Below, piece by piece: positions 38,400 to 50,768 of a stretch of 64,000 nt of DNA. Origin of the DNA: Epiperipatus broadwayi. Its lineage: Eukaryota; Onychophora; Udeonychophora; Euonychophora; Peripatidae. The stretch is taken from positions 310,001 through 374,000 of the forward strand of contig JAQFVV010006737.1 in NCBI GenBank assembly GCA_028023455.1, written 5' to 3'. Numbering within the stretch: position 1 is the first letter of the stretch; every line of letters starts with the position of its first letter. The translations under genes were made by a program, and so were the position numbers. Below the pieces are notes generated by a model. The model did no database searches, was not told where the DNA came from, and was given only the letters and a program-made list of their open reading frames with translations.

Positions 38400-38980
38400 T
38401 ACTGATTGCAGATTTTCCTTAATTTGTCTGCTATTTTTGGAATGTATGGGTACACTACAGTACCAATAATTGTCTTTTCTCTTGATGGTTCTTTTTGTTG
38501 TCTATTTAATGTTTTTTTTTAATAACAGCTGATGGATAACCATTTTTCATAAGTTTGTTGGATACAGATCTTTTCTTTTTCCAAGTTTCCAGTTTCTGAA
38601 CAAACTTCTTTTGCTCTGTTCCACAGTGATAGTATAACTCCATGTTTTGTGTTTCTGGTGTGATTAAATGTATAGGCTAGTTATTTTCCTGTATGTGTAA
38701 GTTTTTGGTAAACTGTAGTTTTGATTTTGCCATGAGGGAGTCTTGTCACAAGAACATCTAAGAATGCCATTTTTTGTTCTTGTTCTGGTTCTATTGTGAA
38801 TTTAATTGAAGGGAATATGTTGTTGATGTGTGTCCAGAAAGTTTGTAGCAATGCTTCACCATGTGGCCATACAACAAATGTATGATACACATAGTGAAGC
38901 CAAACTTTAGGTGGATATGGAGTAGTTTTTATGGCTGTGGTTTCAAGTTTTTCCATGTAAATATTGCTAATCAAGAGGTG
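38400..38980 (-). pseudogene. Penelope reverse transcriptase C-terminal remnant
   Basis: The open stretch 38681-38974 contains PPKVWLHYVYHTFVVWPHGE, then NNIFPSIKFTIEPEQEQKMA, FLDVLVTRLPHGKIKTTVYQ and KLTHTGK. This is the Penelope RT region around the catalytic box, FT.E.E...FLDV and the thumb start. The usual YVDDTF reads YVYHTF, so both catalytic Asp are lost. Further traces continue to about 38400 (FNHTRNTKHGVILSLWNRAK, TAFQGHTTLQRIL) with a stop near 38515. The fingers domain is absent. Confidence 0.85.
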
Positions 38981-38982
38981 AG

Positions 38983-39257
38983 AAAAATACCTCTCAAAGC
39001 ATTGTGCATATACTAACCTGTTTGCTGTGATATTACTAAAGTTAGTGCATATACTAACATGTTTGCTGTGATATTACTAACAGTTTTTTGCTGTGATATT
39101 ACTAACAGTTAGTGCATATACTAACTTGTTTTCTGTGATATTACTAACATATTACTAACAGTTGAATGCATTTGGAATATTTAAATAAAATTAAACTTTT
39201 CTCAAGACATTCAACACACATAGTAGATGATGGAAATAGTCCAATATAAAAATACAG
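38983..39257. repeat. Penelope right terminal repeat with internal tandem units
   Basis: Inverse of 37643-37819. It contains about four imperfect tandem units of about 43 bp (gcatatactaacNtgtttgc followed by tgtgatattactaacagtta) at 39005-39165, then the unique outer part ending in aatacag. The left arm holds fewer units. Confidence 0.85.
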
Positions 39258-40460
39258 ATATAAATAGTTCTTTTATGCTCCATTAATCTATGTTTTCTTT
39301 TTCTCCTGGTTTGTGTAAGATGTGAGTACTCCATAACATTATTTCAATAAGCATGTAAGTTCAAAATTTAACTGGTAAGATAGTTCATACAATCATTCAT
39401 TGGTAATACATATAATTCTTTGGTTTTCTTTGTTATATGTCCTTAGATTTCAGCTTTGATGAGAGGCTTTTAAATTAGGTGGGTGACAGCTTCACTCTTC
39501 TAAATCATCATAAGTGTCTTTGAGGGAATAGAACAATTGATGATGTACAGGCATTCTAGTCACCCATCTAAAAATCAGTAATGATCACAGGCTAGTTTAC
39601 CATCTTGCCAAGAATACTGAAGAACAAAGAGAGACTCTTCTTTATCTATATTCCTTTTATATTTTCACAAAAATTCATTATGCATGTGTACATTGAATAC
39701 TACCTGCATTCTTTCTTCAAACTTTTATCTTTCTCTGAATGTTTGATCTTAAAGTTCTTCTTTTTCTTTTTTTTAGTTACCATGGCCATATTTACTTACC
39801 AATCTCTCCTTTGTAGAACTTCTATCAGCATTTACAATTAGTATTCACTTTTATTATTTAAACTTTCTCATTTCTTTTTTTTTTTGAATGAATAAAAACA
39901 CAATGTGTATTACCTCAAGGAAAATAAATTTTTCTAATTTTAATCCAACAAAATATTTATTCTAAACATTTTATTTCATTTATATTCATTCGAGTAAAAT
40001 CTTCAAATTCAATTGCTAACATACCTTGCACAAATGCAATACACCCCACAGTTAATGATGAAAATAAACTAAGTGTTTCAGCTAGTTTATTCTACTTAAT
40101 GTTTCTAGTATACTTCTGTTTACTAATTACCCCTTCTCTCTCTCCCCAATCTTGATTCACTGTCTTAGATTATATGTTTTTATAAGTCCTTGCATTATAT
40201 GTGCCTCTTTCCCCTTTATAATTCGTCAGTGTAAAGTATTTGGCTTATTCACTTTTACTATGCAATATGGGCCTTCATATATATTTTGGAATTTTTTTGA
40301 AAATGTGTCTGTCTGCATGACTGACTGGGTTACCTATGTCCTGTTTTATGCCCTTATCTATGCATATAGTGCCAGTCATTCTTGTGCTCTTTTCTGGTCT
40401 GTCTCCTGGTCAATTTGCTTTGGAGCAGTGGTAATCTTACCTTGTATAACACCAGAACAG
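39258..40460. other. Non-coding sequence between the Penelope and gypsy relics
   Basis: No recognised domain. Open frames at 39605-39841 and 40152-40469 on the + strand are T-rich or antisense to the gypsy relic and show no family features. Confidence 0.45.
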
Positions 40461-40469
40461 GTTGATTAA

Positions 40470-41770
40470 AATTGAGTCAAATAGGAGAAAAGCCTGGCAA
40501 TTCATTGTTTTGTCCAATTTACATAATTTACAAATCATGGCAGTTGTCTCAACCACCCTTTATGGTTTTTTGAGGTATAAACCCTGAAAAGCCTTACCAA
40601 TTCTTTTATAATCTACTCACATGTGATGGATAGAGGGTATCTGATATATGATAAGTCCATGTCATACTCAAATATTTTCTGACCAGCCTTGCCATTTCTG
40701 TAGATGGAAAGGTTGTACCATGGTCAGATAATATGGCCTGAGGTTTTCCTACCTTACCAAAGTACTGGATTTCTAATACTCTAATAACATTCTTCACATT
40801 GTCTTGGGCTATTAGGTATGTGGTTACCCATTTGGAGAATACATCATAAGCTATCAGGATATATTTCATTCTTCAGTACCAAGGCAAAGGACCATGGAAG
40901 TCTATTGCCACCAGGGCATTTGATCTCTGAGGAATAATGGCTTGACAGGAGACCATAAAATATGTTGGGTGTTTTTTAATCTCATGGGTTTCACACCCCT
41001 TTATTACCCATATCACCTGCAGTCTCATCCCCACCCAGTAGAACCATGTCTTTAACAAATGTTATATCTTGTCTACCCCATAGTGTGCATATATATAATG
41101 AGTATCTTTCTTCTAGTTCCTTGAGTACTATAATTCCTTGTTTTCTTTTACAAGTACTATAGTATCCCTTGGCTGAAATTGTATCTCACATCTTGTTTCC
41201 TCTGTATCCTCTTCCCTGATACCCTGGTTATTGATTTCCTATTTCTATAGCTTATCTATAATGGGCCTGCAGGTTGCATATTGTCTCTGTCATTTCATTA
41301 ATTGTCTCAAATCTTCTACAGATTCATCCTCTATCATTTCCATTGTTGTTATAATGAAATCATCTACCTCTAAATGGTTTAATAATGATGGGTTTGGGTT
41401 CTGGCTCAACAAGGCAGCTACCACATTTTCTGCCACTCTACAATACTGGATTGGAGCAATTAAACTCTTTGAGGATAAAGTTCCCTTGAATTAATAGACT
41501 ATCTTAGAGGTAACTGTGGTTCAAGAACTCCAGACTCTTAAGATTTGGTTTCACAATTGCCCCTGAACCAACAAAAATTTGCCATAAATTTCTGAAATGC
41601 CAAACCACACAGTAAACTGGTTCTGAACCATAATAGTGGATGGCTGCTAAAATATAATACTCCATAGCTACCATCTTCTTTTTTTGCATCATGTTAGCTT
41701 CCAGTCTATATTTACCCCTGCCTACCTATATGATGAATGGTTTGTGGAAATCCAGATATACAAATATGAC
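40470..41770 (-). pseudogene. Second Ty3/gypsy pol relic: RNase H tail, zinc module and integrase core
   Basis: On the minus strand, from high to low coordinates, it shows QYCRVAENVVAALLSQNP near 41430. This resembles the GxxNVVADALSR end of gypsy RNase H. Next comes FYWVGM with GCETHEIKKH near 40990-41050, an integrase zinc module with C-x2-H instead of C-x2-C. Then AIDFHGPLP near 40880 carries the first core Asp. MKYILIAYDVFSKWVT and AILSDHGTTF (40606-40869) give the second core Asp as SDHGT. Stops and frameshifts separate the blocks. The third core residue (Glu) is not visible. Confidence 0.82.
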
Positions 41771-42162
41771 CTCACTTAATTAAGAGTATTAGTAGTAAAT
41801 AAGAATTAGATTTAAAGAATGTTATTGCTACACCAGGATTTGGATCTAACATGGCCAAATACCTAGAATTATCATTATATAAAAGAAGTATTGGTTAAAA
41901 TTATCCAATGTAACATACATGTGTAGGACTATGCTGAGATTGGCCATACCAAGAATTATATCCAAGGTGCCAAAGGTCAGAAATTTACTCTGTTGCAAAT
42001 GTGCTTAAAAGTTGTATTATGAGATTTAATTGAAAGATTATTTTAAAATTAATCAAAATAAACTGTAGATACTTTATAAATAATTATTGTTTTTCACTGT
42101 GCCTGAGAACTAAAAAAAAAAAAACAAGATAAGAAAACAAAGAGATGGGAGAAATGGTTGTA

Positions 42163-42164
<2 letters not shown>

Positions 42165-42219
<55 letters not shown>
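42165..42219. repeat. (TA)n microsatellite
   Basis: 55 bp of uninterrupted TA repeats. Confidence 0.96.
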
Positions 42220-42222
<3 letters not shown>

Positions 42223-43062
42223 CTGCTTGGTTTATATTAAGATTACAAATTTTCAAACTTTAATGGAATCATCTCAACTCTTCAGCAATTTAAAATATCA
42301 TTGAAAATCTGATGATGGAATGTTCAACACCATTAACTATACATATATGATAAACATTCTCATTGGAAAAAATCACCTTGAAAGTTCTATGGCAATAAAA
42401 AGAAAAAGACTTAAGTTACATCTTTGTGTGTTTTTTTATTTGACCATTTACAAAATATAAAGCAATCATACTTTTTGCACAACTAAACATTTATTTGTTT
42501 AATTGATTATAATTTTAATAATTAAATATATATCTTTTAATTTAGATATATATAGAACATCATAATTTATTGATGTGTTTTAGAAAGCTGATCCCTACTC
42601 TGTATGGATTAATGCAATAATAAAATGTTTGTTTGAGAGTTAAAAGTTCATACATTACAACTTCATTTCTGTTGATTTAATGTCACATGTCCTCCTAACT
42701 GTTAGCACATTCACTTATTATTGTTGTTATTACTATTGTAACTCTAAATAATAACAATGTCATTCCATAAATTCTGATGTATTTTCTAAGAGATACTATT
42801 TCATCAATATTTTCAGCAAAGATTGGGTGTGAAATGTATATTGTGAGAAAGGGTGACCTGATATTTCTGAATTGGTGGATAATTGTAATATTGCAGAATT
42901 AAGTGAAAGATGCTCTCATAAAATTAAAGAATTGGATGTCAGGTTATTGTCATAATTAAAGAAGCTCTAACCATATCTTTTTTTCTAGATGTTTTTTCCT
43001 AGGAATAGTAATCTTGATACTAGCAGACTATGACCATTTAAATAGTTTTGATGCATTTATAT

Positions 43063-44918
43063 TGTGCCAGTCAGATGATGTATGTTGGTTTAACTCAGTT
43101 TGAATAGTAGGCGAAAGTACCTCGAGGCCACCCATACGCGAGTATTAAATCAAAAATACTATGACCTCTGTCCTCTTCACCTACTATCGAGTCTAATTAT
43201 GAACCAACAACATTATCTGAGACATACATAAATTATTTGCTCACCAATCCCAAACTTAGCATCAGGGGAGAGACATGGACAAGAATACTTATAGAACTAA
43301 ATAGTTAAATGTGCATAAAAGTCTATGAAAAATGTGTTTTGTATGCCTGGATCATTGGAAAAGTAAAATAAAGCATTAAAATTCAATTAGAAAACTTAAG
43401 CTTTTTAGTTAAATAATATATTTAATTAATGACTTTTAAAATGTTAGTAATGTTTTAATGGCCTCCGCTATTCCCCTGTGGAATAATGAAAAACAAATCA
43501 GACAATAAAAATGGATATAAATGATATAATATTTTTGCAGAATAAGTCTTTTCTTCCCAATTTTAATAAAATTGTCAACTCGAATCTCCTCAATAAAGTA
43601 CAATAAAAAAAATCTTTCGCAAAGCATTTTCTAATTGCTTTGTGCTAAAACAGTTTAAAATTATTTAAGATGTATATAGCTAAATAATATATACATAATG
43701 AGCTAATGGCGGACAAAAGAGGCATTATCGAGGATATCAAGTTGGCAAACAAAGGAAATTTACTCGTATTGAATTTACAAACAAATGAAAACTGGAAAGA
43801 TATTTTAAATAAAAAATTAACTTTACTTACACCGCAATGGAATACGAAGTATTGATAATATGCTAGCCAAGAGAAATAGCACAGGAAAACGGTTAAATAT
43901 AAATAGATAGGTGATCACACAATATATATATATATACACATCTATATAAATAATTACGTTACAAATATAATTAAATAAAACAATTCAGAAATATACTACA
44001 ATAATGCAATTTAGAAAGGTATGATAAAAAAGGGTATAATAGTAAATAGTTCATGAGGAGAGATACAATTACCATCCTGATTTCTTGATCCTGTTCCCAC
44101 GGCATTCGTGGCTTGATCCATCCATCAATAGGGATTTGTTCAGACAAGGAAAAATGGAAATACGTAGCATTCTTTCACGAAAACTCCCACAGACATGGCA
44201 CAGAGTTCATATTAATATTGGTTGGATACTATGGCATTTTGCTGGTTTTTAGGAACCCTGGTGGCAGGCAAAGCTATTTGCCTAATCGCCAAGCATGATA
44301 GAATCCATAAAATTCATATGACTTTTAACTCATTGCATGTTAATACTTCCCTGTGGTTTCGAGGATGACAGTTAAATAACTTTTTGGAACAAAATCTCAA
44401 TGAGAAGCAAAATCTGAGAAAACTGAATGAATTCTCCCAAAGATAAATCTAAAAAAGCAGCAATAGAAAGTGAAATCTGACTGAAAGCAAGCAGGTAAAA
44501 TCTCTAATAGGAAAAAGCCAAGTCTCTTCAATATATTTATACCTTTTTTGTCAGCTACCTTCTATTGTTTTGCATATGATCTTAGATCTTGAATCCCCCC
44601 CCATGCTTCTTTGTTTCAAGGTAACATTTTCTAAAAATAACTTTTACTTTTTTATTCTAAATTTCTTTCTTTAAACTTTGAATTTTTATTAATTAAAAAA
44701 AAAAGAAGGCCATCTTTAATTTGCCTTGAATGGGCTAACTAATTAAAAACATACATTCTTTTAGAAAATGTTGGCAGGCTTATCTCAAAATAAAATCATG
44801 CACCATATTTTAACAAGATTCAAAAAATATATATATATTCTTATTTCTTTTAATAAAATAAGCATTTTATTTCAGAAGAATTTTGCATTAACTCATATAT
44901 ATATATATATGCTTGACG

Positions 44919-44965
<47 letters not shown>

Positions 44966-45198
44966 TTGATTAAAAGGTTTTAACAAGTAATTTTTTAAAC
45001 AGCAATTTAATCTTGGAATGAAATTTATTTAAAACAAAATATTTAAATGCAAATACAAATTTAATAAATGTAATTAATTTTAGCTTTAATGCAAAACCCT
45101 GCTGATATTGGGCTATAAACTTAATTCAGGTCTACAATACTAATTAAGTTTATAGGAGGCTGTGAAGCACGGATTGGACTTCCGGTTCCATTGCTTCA
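43063..45198 (-). repeat. Long direct repeat, left copy (LTR-like)
   Basis: 2,136 bp aligning with 50769-53002 along the full length. By eye, identity is above 90%, many differences being C/T or A/G. No coherent protein. A 63-codon minus frame at 43436-43627 and a 61-codon plus frame at 44113-44298 recur in the right copy with changed stops. It carries (TA)n at 44895-44910 and 44919-44942 and (TG)n at 44941-44965. Confidence 0.9.
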
Positions 45199-45388
45199 TT
45201 TCCCAATAGTTAATGAGAAAAAAAATGTTAAAAAAATGCTGTTGCTTCAGGTCAGTGATAAAAATTTTGTGCCAGGTGAGTTCAAGCCTACTCTTTATTT
45301 GCTGTAATACTTAACTTGTTACTAACTACGGTCTTTCTTTTTCTTAATCATATAACTAGAGTCAGGTCAGTGTTGGTTCTAGTCTAAC

Positions 45389-45468
<80 letters not shown>

Positions 45469-45550
45469 TTTCCAACCAGTAACCACCTAAACATTCACAG
45501 TAAATATAGCAACCAATATTTCTAACTGCTGTCAAGGCAACCTTCACACC

Positions 45551-45633
<83 letters not shown>

Positions 45634-45779
45634 ATCTAATGTCAGTATTTTCTGGGGTCTGGTGATATGTACTGCTTTGTGCTTTTGGACTGTTTCATGA
45701 CCCTATCATTTTGGTTTTCTTCTAAGTTTCCGTAGTCAATGTCTGTTAGTATATGTATTGTGCCTTGAATATCTTGCAT
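45199..45779. repeat. Interior of the long-repeat element with two large (TA)n arrays
   Basis: The TA arrays at 45393-45466 and 45556-45625 flank about 90 bp of unique sequence. No coding evidence. The IYIY frame at 45362-45547 is the microsatellite. Confidence 0.85.
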
Positions 45780-46680
45780 TTAAGTGCTTATTAATATTTT
45801 CCTTATCCATGGTGGCATGTTTTGCCTAATCATCCTTACTATCTGCATTTCTGAATAATTGAATGCACTTAGCACTTTTATTTGATTTACCTGCCTAACA
45901 AAAAACTGAGCATAAGTCTCTTGATGGTTAGCTGGGTATCTTTCATGCATTATGGAATACATCAGACCTTCCTGCTGCTCTGCACTCCAATACATCGACA
46001 TCACTGCATTCTCATATTCCATAAATGTTAATGGTTGTATAGACAGAGTGTTCCACCAGTTTCTGGCAGATTCTTTTAAATGATGACTGGAGATTGCCAC
46101 ATTTTCTTGTTTCGTCATATTCTAGAATTGAAAAAAACATTTTGAGACTGTCTAGGTGGTGTCTGGGGTTTCCACCCAGTTCCCCTCTAAAACATTGTAA
46201 CTGGACAAACTTTGCCAAAGGAGATGTTACCGGATTAATTATTATTGGTGTAAGGATTTGGTTGCCTTGTTGCACCTGGATTGGGTTCAGTGTTTGATTT
46301 CCCTTTCTATCCTCATTCATCTGTCCATTGTCTTCTCCATCCTGTATTTGATGCTTGTCTGACACGTCCAAGGAATGCATATCCTTTCTTAATTCATTAT
46401 CCATCAATGATTTAAGCTGAGTGTCATCATCTGGAAATACTTTTGTTCTACTAGTATGTTGTTGATGGAGACCCATGTTTTCCTCCAAACAGTTCAATCT
46501 TTGTGATGTCATTTTTGTAACTTCTTGGAACATGGTTATCATCATTTTTGTTTCTTCCCTCATTTCTTTGATGAGATCTTCCAAATTATATTTTTGGTCA
46601 CAATGAATACATGTTGCCATATTTAGAAGGTTGAGCACTACTCTCTTCATTGCTGTCATAATCTTCATCTTTCTTCTGTT
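45780..46680 (-). pseudogene. LTR-retrotransposon gag relic, frameshifted
   Basis: Two overlapping minus frames (46012-46668 and 45780-46118) together cover about 290 codons of one Gag. The first starts near MATCIHCDQKYNLEDLIKEM, is helical and charged, and ends with LQCFRGELGGNPRHHLDSLK. That matches the F.G....P..fl..l lead-in of the retrotransposon Gag domain. The second carries HLKESARNWWNTLSIQPLTF and ends RMIRQNMPPWIRKILIST, matching the A..WW helix and the C-terminal end of that domain. A single shift near 46110 separates them. No zinc knuckle follows. It may belong to the element with the 2.2-kb repeats, or to the gypsy whose integrase lies at 40.6 kb. Confidence 0.8.
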
Positions 46681-47162
46681 GTTTTATTTTTGTCTAATTA
46701 TTGGCTATTTTGCTATACAACAATCACACATTATTTCTAAAATGTACTTTAGTCTTTTATAAACAATCTAGATAAGTGTATTTTATCACATGTGTCTAAG
46801 AGCTATATACTTCTGTATATCAAAAAAAAAAATTTTACCTTTCTAAAATAAATCAGTATTCTAAATTCTTTATTTTATATAACTATCTGTTTTATTTGTA
46901 TGGTTTTCGAAATCAACTTTGCCTACCTCATGAGGTCCTATCTTAAACCTATGCCTATATGTATCAGTTTGTTCATGGAGAAAAAATATATAAAATCCTG
47001 CCATGTCTGTTTTTAATATTTATTTATACTACATATTATTCTCCTCACTTTACTTTATTTATTTTTATATTTATTAAAATAATACACTTACAGCTTGACC
47101 TGGCTTTCTCTGACACCTGAAACAACTAAAAAAATGCATTTACATTAATACACAAGTGTGTG

Positions 47163-47182
47163 TATATATATATATATATATA
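47163..47182. repeat. (TA)n tract at the 3' end of the LINE fragment
   Basis: A short TA tract directly after the LINE coding end (minus-strand 3' side). RTE-type LINEs often end in short simple repeats. Confidence 0.75.
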
Positions 47183-47185
47183 TCA

Positions 47186-48562
47186 TCAACCATTATCAAT
47201 CCACTGCAGGATGAAGGTCTCTCCAAGTTTAATCCATCTTCTCTGATCTTTAGCTTCTCTTCTCCACAACACCCCTGCACATTTTCTTATTTCATCCATC
47301 CATCTCACATGTGGTCTCTTTCTGGGTCTTTTACAATCTCTTGGAATCCAGTTTAAAATTTCAATTGTCCATCTATTATCATCTCTTCTAGCAATATGTC
47401 CAGCCCAACTCCATTTCAATCTTTTAATTTTTTCAATAAAGTCTGTAACACCTGTTTTTTTGTCTTACCCATACACTGCGTTTTCGATCTCTTCTTGTTA
47501 CTCCCAACATACATTTCTCCATACTCCTTTGAGTGGTCTGAAGTCTCTGTATTGCTCTTCTTCAATTGTCCATCTATTATCATCTCTTCTAGCAATATGT
47601 CCAGCCCAACTCCATTTCAATCTTTTTATTTTTTTCAATAAGGTCTGTAACACCTGTTTGTTGTCTTACCCATACACTGCGTTTTCGATCTCTTCTTGTT
47701 ACTCCCAACATACATCTCTCCATACTCCTTTGAGTAGTCTGAAGTCTCTGTATTGCTCTTCTATTAAGTGTCCAAGTCCCAGATCCATAATTAAGAACTG
47801 GTAAAACACATTTGTTAAAAACCATCCTTTTCAAACACATAGGCATATTTCTTTTTAGTATCAAGTTATTTCTACCAAAGGCACTCCAACCAAGTTTAAT
47901 TCTATGATTAATTTCCTCCATTATGTTTCCATCTGTATTAATAATCTGACCAAGGTATTTGTAACTGTTAACTTCTTCTAATTCTTCATAATCAATCTTT
48001 ATTTTCATATTTTGAGCAAATTGATTAAACATTACTTTAGTCTTTTTAACATTTATCTTTAGTCCTACTTTTCTACTTTCATCTGCTAACTCCTGCAACA
48101 TTTCCTGCAGCTCTGAAGCATTATTTGCAAAAACAACTACATCATCTGCAAAATCTAAATGACTTAAATACTCTCCATTTACTTTCACTCCTTTAGTTTC
48201 CCATTTTAATCCACAAAATACTTCTTGCAGCACTGCTGTAAAGAGTTTTGGAGATTTGGAATCACCTTGTCTTACACCTTTCTCAATGTTGATTTTTCCA
48301 GTATCATTATGTAATCTAATTGTTGCTGTTGCATTTTTATAAATATTCTTTAAAATATGACAATATCCTGGATCTATACCTTGATGATCCAATGCTTTAA
48401 TCACTGAAGAAATGTGTATAGAATCGAATGCCTTTTCATAATCTACAAATTCAAAACATAATGACAACTCATATTCGTTTGTCCTTTCTATGATTTCTCT
48501 CAATACCTGGATATGATCTATTGTACTAAAACCACTTTTAAATCCAGCTTGTTCTCTTGGTT
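47186..48562 (-). pseudogene. RTE-like LINE ORF2 fragment (reverse transcriptase and C-terminal region)
   Basis: A minus-strand open frame of 304 codons (47589-48503) plus lead-in QPREQAGFKSGFSTIDHI up to 48562. RT motifs are in order: FEFVDYEKAFDSI (A), GVRQGDSKSPKLFTAVL (B), LDFADDVVVFA (C, intact catalytic DD), GLKINVKKTKVM (D) and YKYLGQI (E). LPVLNYGSGTWTL and LQTTQRSMERCMLGVTRR follow. The end of the protein is in another frame at 47186-47419, with KWSWAGHIARRDDNRWT and the basic GRPHVRW-like end. The 5' part, including the endonuclease, is missing, as is usual for truncated LINE copies. A 201-bp stretch is duplicated inside. Confidence 0.9.
47361..47761 (-). repeat. 201-bp tandem duplication inside the LINE fragment
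   Basis: 47361-47561 and 47562-47761 are near-identical; tcaattgtccatctattatc starts both, and attgctcttc ends at 47560 and 47761. The period is 201 bp, a multiple of three. It covers the junction between the LGVTRR segment and the WSWAGHIARR segment. Differences are few (for example ttaattt against ttttatt, and gtggtc against gtagtc), so the duplication is younger than the insertion. Confidence 0.92.
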
Positions 48563-50768
48563 GGTGGAAATATATATCAAAAGGAATATGTGAGCAAAAT
48601 ATACATAAGTCATGTTTAAAAATTATTTTGGCTCACTAGGCATACATTTTTATTTTGATCATCTACCTCCTGTGGTTTGTTTATTTGTAATCCGATATGA
48701 CAGATTCCACTTGCTGACAAATTTATTTGATGAGGGTGCCAGTCAAGAAGGCGAAGGCCATATCAACTATACATATTAATGGATAATGATCCAAGCACAC
48801 ATTGATAAGGATTTATAAAGTTTAAATGTGATTAAAATTTATTTTGAGTTTCACTTCACTTTCAAAAAAAAATTTAATATGATTCTGCTAAACGAAAAAA
48901 AAATCTCTGCATGAATAAGTAAATGCTATTTTAAATGACACTATTAATTAAGTCTAAGAAGTATACAACTCAGTAAAGTAACATGTGTGACCTGGGTTCT
49001 AAACCAGTTACCATTTTGGTCAATGACACAAAAAAAATCAATTTAAACAGCCTAAAGTACGATTAACATAACAAAATATACACAAAAAAAATTAAAAATA
49101 AAAGTAAAACCCCATGATAACCGCGACTCCGAATTATGAACCTGGGATTGAAACCAACTACCATTTTGGTCACAACCCGAAATAGATTAACAATTATCAA
49201 GCAATTTTACAGAATCACGCATTGAAATAAAAAACTGTTTAAAAAACATTTATATAAAAACGGGTTTACCGAACTATAATGAATTGTATACCATATATAC
49301 CCCTATATATGAATATATACTTCACTAAATATACCTATACAAATATTTTTTTCTTATCATGTACATGATTTTATTAGAAATGATTTGTCATATTGCAGAT
49401 CGCATACTCCTATTATTTCAGGCTAGTAAACGCCAGTCACAAATATAACAAGGAAACAATAATTGCAGATGTAGACCTATTATTGCAGGCTACTCAGCAA
49501 TCCTAAACTCTAAAGTGTAAATGGTCTTCACCTAAACGGTTACTAAGGGGGTCTTCACCAAAAATGGTTACTAAAAAAACAAGGGCTCAATAAATGATTC
49601 AATAGCATAATCCAACTTGAGAAAAAAAATAACTAAAGGTGGCTGACATATATGTTATACAGAAAATATATCTTATAAATATATTTATTAAAACGAACAT
49701 TTATATATATTATTTCATAAGTTGAAAATCAAATTTGATATTTTTTTTTTTAAAAAAAAACAAAACTTATATTTATATATTTGTGAGGTAATGTAATTGC
49801 AAAATCTTTAAAAGTGAAAAAATTTTTTGCATGATTATAATTATTCATTAAAGAAACGAAACGCAGAGAAAGTGAAAAAAAAAATTTGCTGACACCGTAC
49901 GTTGACACGTGTTAATTTGATCTTATCAAACTTTTTGATCTATGAAAAAGTTTCTATTAACAGAAAAAAATGTTATCTATTGAGATCTTTACAAAAATTT
50001 ATATAAACAGAAATTTTTTTTTATCTATTTGTGCTTTTTACTAAAATATTAACACTACGAATATACAATACATTTTGAAAAACATTATTAAACCAAAACT
50101 TCTCATATTTAAGCAATACTAAATAACATAAAGTACAAAAGCTATTTTAAGGAAGGGCGGGTGGGTATTTATTTGACACTTCTGCCTCATCGATGCTATA
50201 TACTTTATACAACAAAAAATATGGTGACTGGCCATGACAAAACTCAAATAATTAGGAAAAAAAATTTGCTATAACTTTGAAATTTATTTTCATTATATAT
50301 TCATTAAATAAAACAAACTAATGGTGTGTTAACTTTTCTAAATATAAAATCTTCATTTCATATATACTAAACTCGGGAAATTTTTTTTTACCTTATGACA
50401 CATTTAACTTTTTTTAATTAATCCAACAAAAATGACATTTGGCTAACATTAGGAAACAAAACTCGGAAAAATTATACATATATTTTTATATAAATGTATT
50501 AAACTAAAACAAAACTTCTCAGGATACTAATTTTTTAACAAACAATGACATTCATCCCACAGTGACAAACTCGAAGAAATTTTTTTACATATATCTATTA
50601 TTTCATGTTATTGAAAAACATTATATGTATATACATGCGTAGAAATCCGGGAAAACAAATTCTACATATATATTATTATTAAAACATAAATGCTGCCTAC
50701 AGGGTGTGGAGTTTATTAAATTGATGCACCAGCGATTGGGCAGCCAAAATGCAAGGAAAAAAATTTAC
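48563..50768. other. Interior AT-rich segment of the long-repeat element
   Basis: Non-coding. Two imperfect copies of a segment with aaaccaNttaccattttggtca lie at about 48990-49030 and 49150-49180. A pair with cttcacc and ggttactaa lies at 49525-49575. The right end has an A/G-rich gcaaggaaaaaaa at 50751-50763. Its complement side holds the primer-binding-site-like string. Confidence 0.5.

Larger units (their letters stand above)
37643..39257 (-). mobile_element. Penelope-like element with inverted terminal repeats
   Basis: The termini 37643-37819 and 38983-39257 are inverse copies. The outer parts of about 100 bp are nearly identical, including gaatgtctt and tccaaatgcattcaactgtt. Between them, on the minus strand, are the C-terminal part of a reverse transcriptase and a GIY-YIG endonuclease domain, the hallmark pair of Penelope-like elements. 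Terminal repeats in inverted orientation and internal tandem copies are known for this group. The RT catalytic part is cut off upstream, so the copy is 5'-truncated and dead. Confidence 0.88.

Noticed and set aside
46094-46297. 67-codon plus-strand frame
   Set aside because: Antisense to the gag relic.
47156-47804. Plus-strand Ser/Phe-rich frames with an internal repeat
   Set aside because: Antisense of the LINE ORF2 fragment. The apparent protein repeat is the 201-bp duplication.
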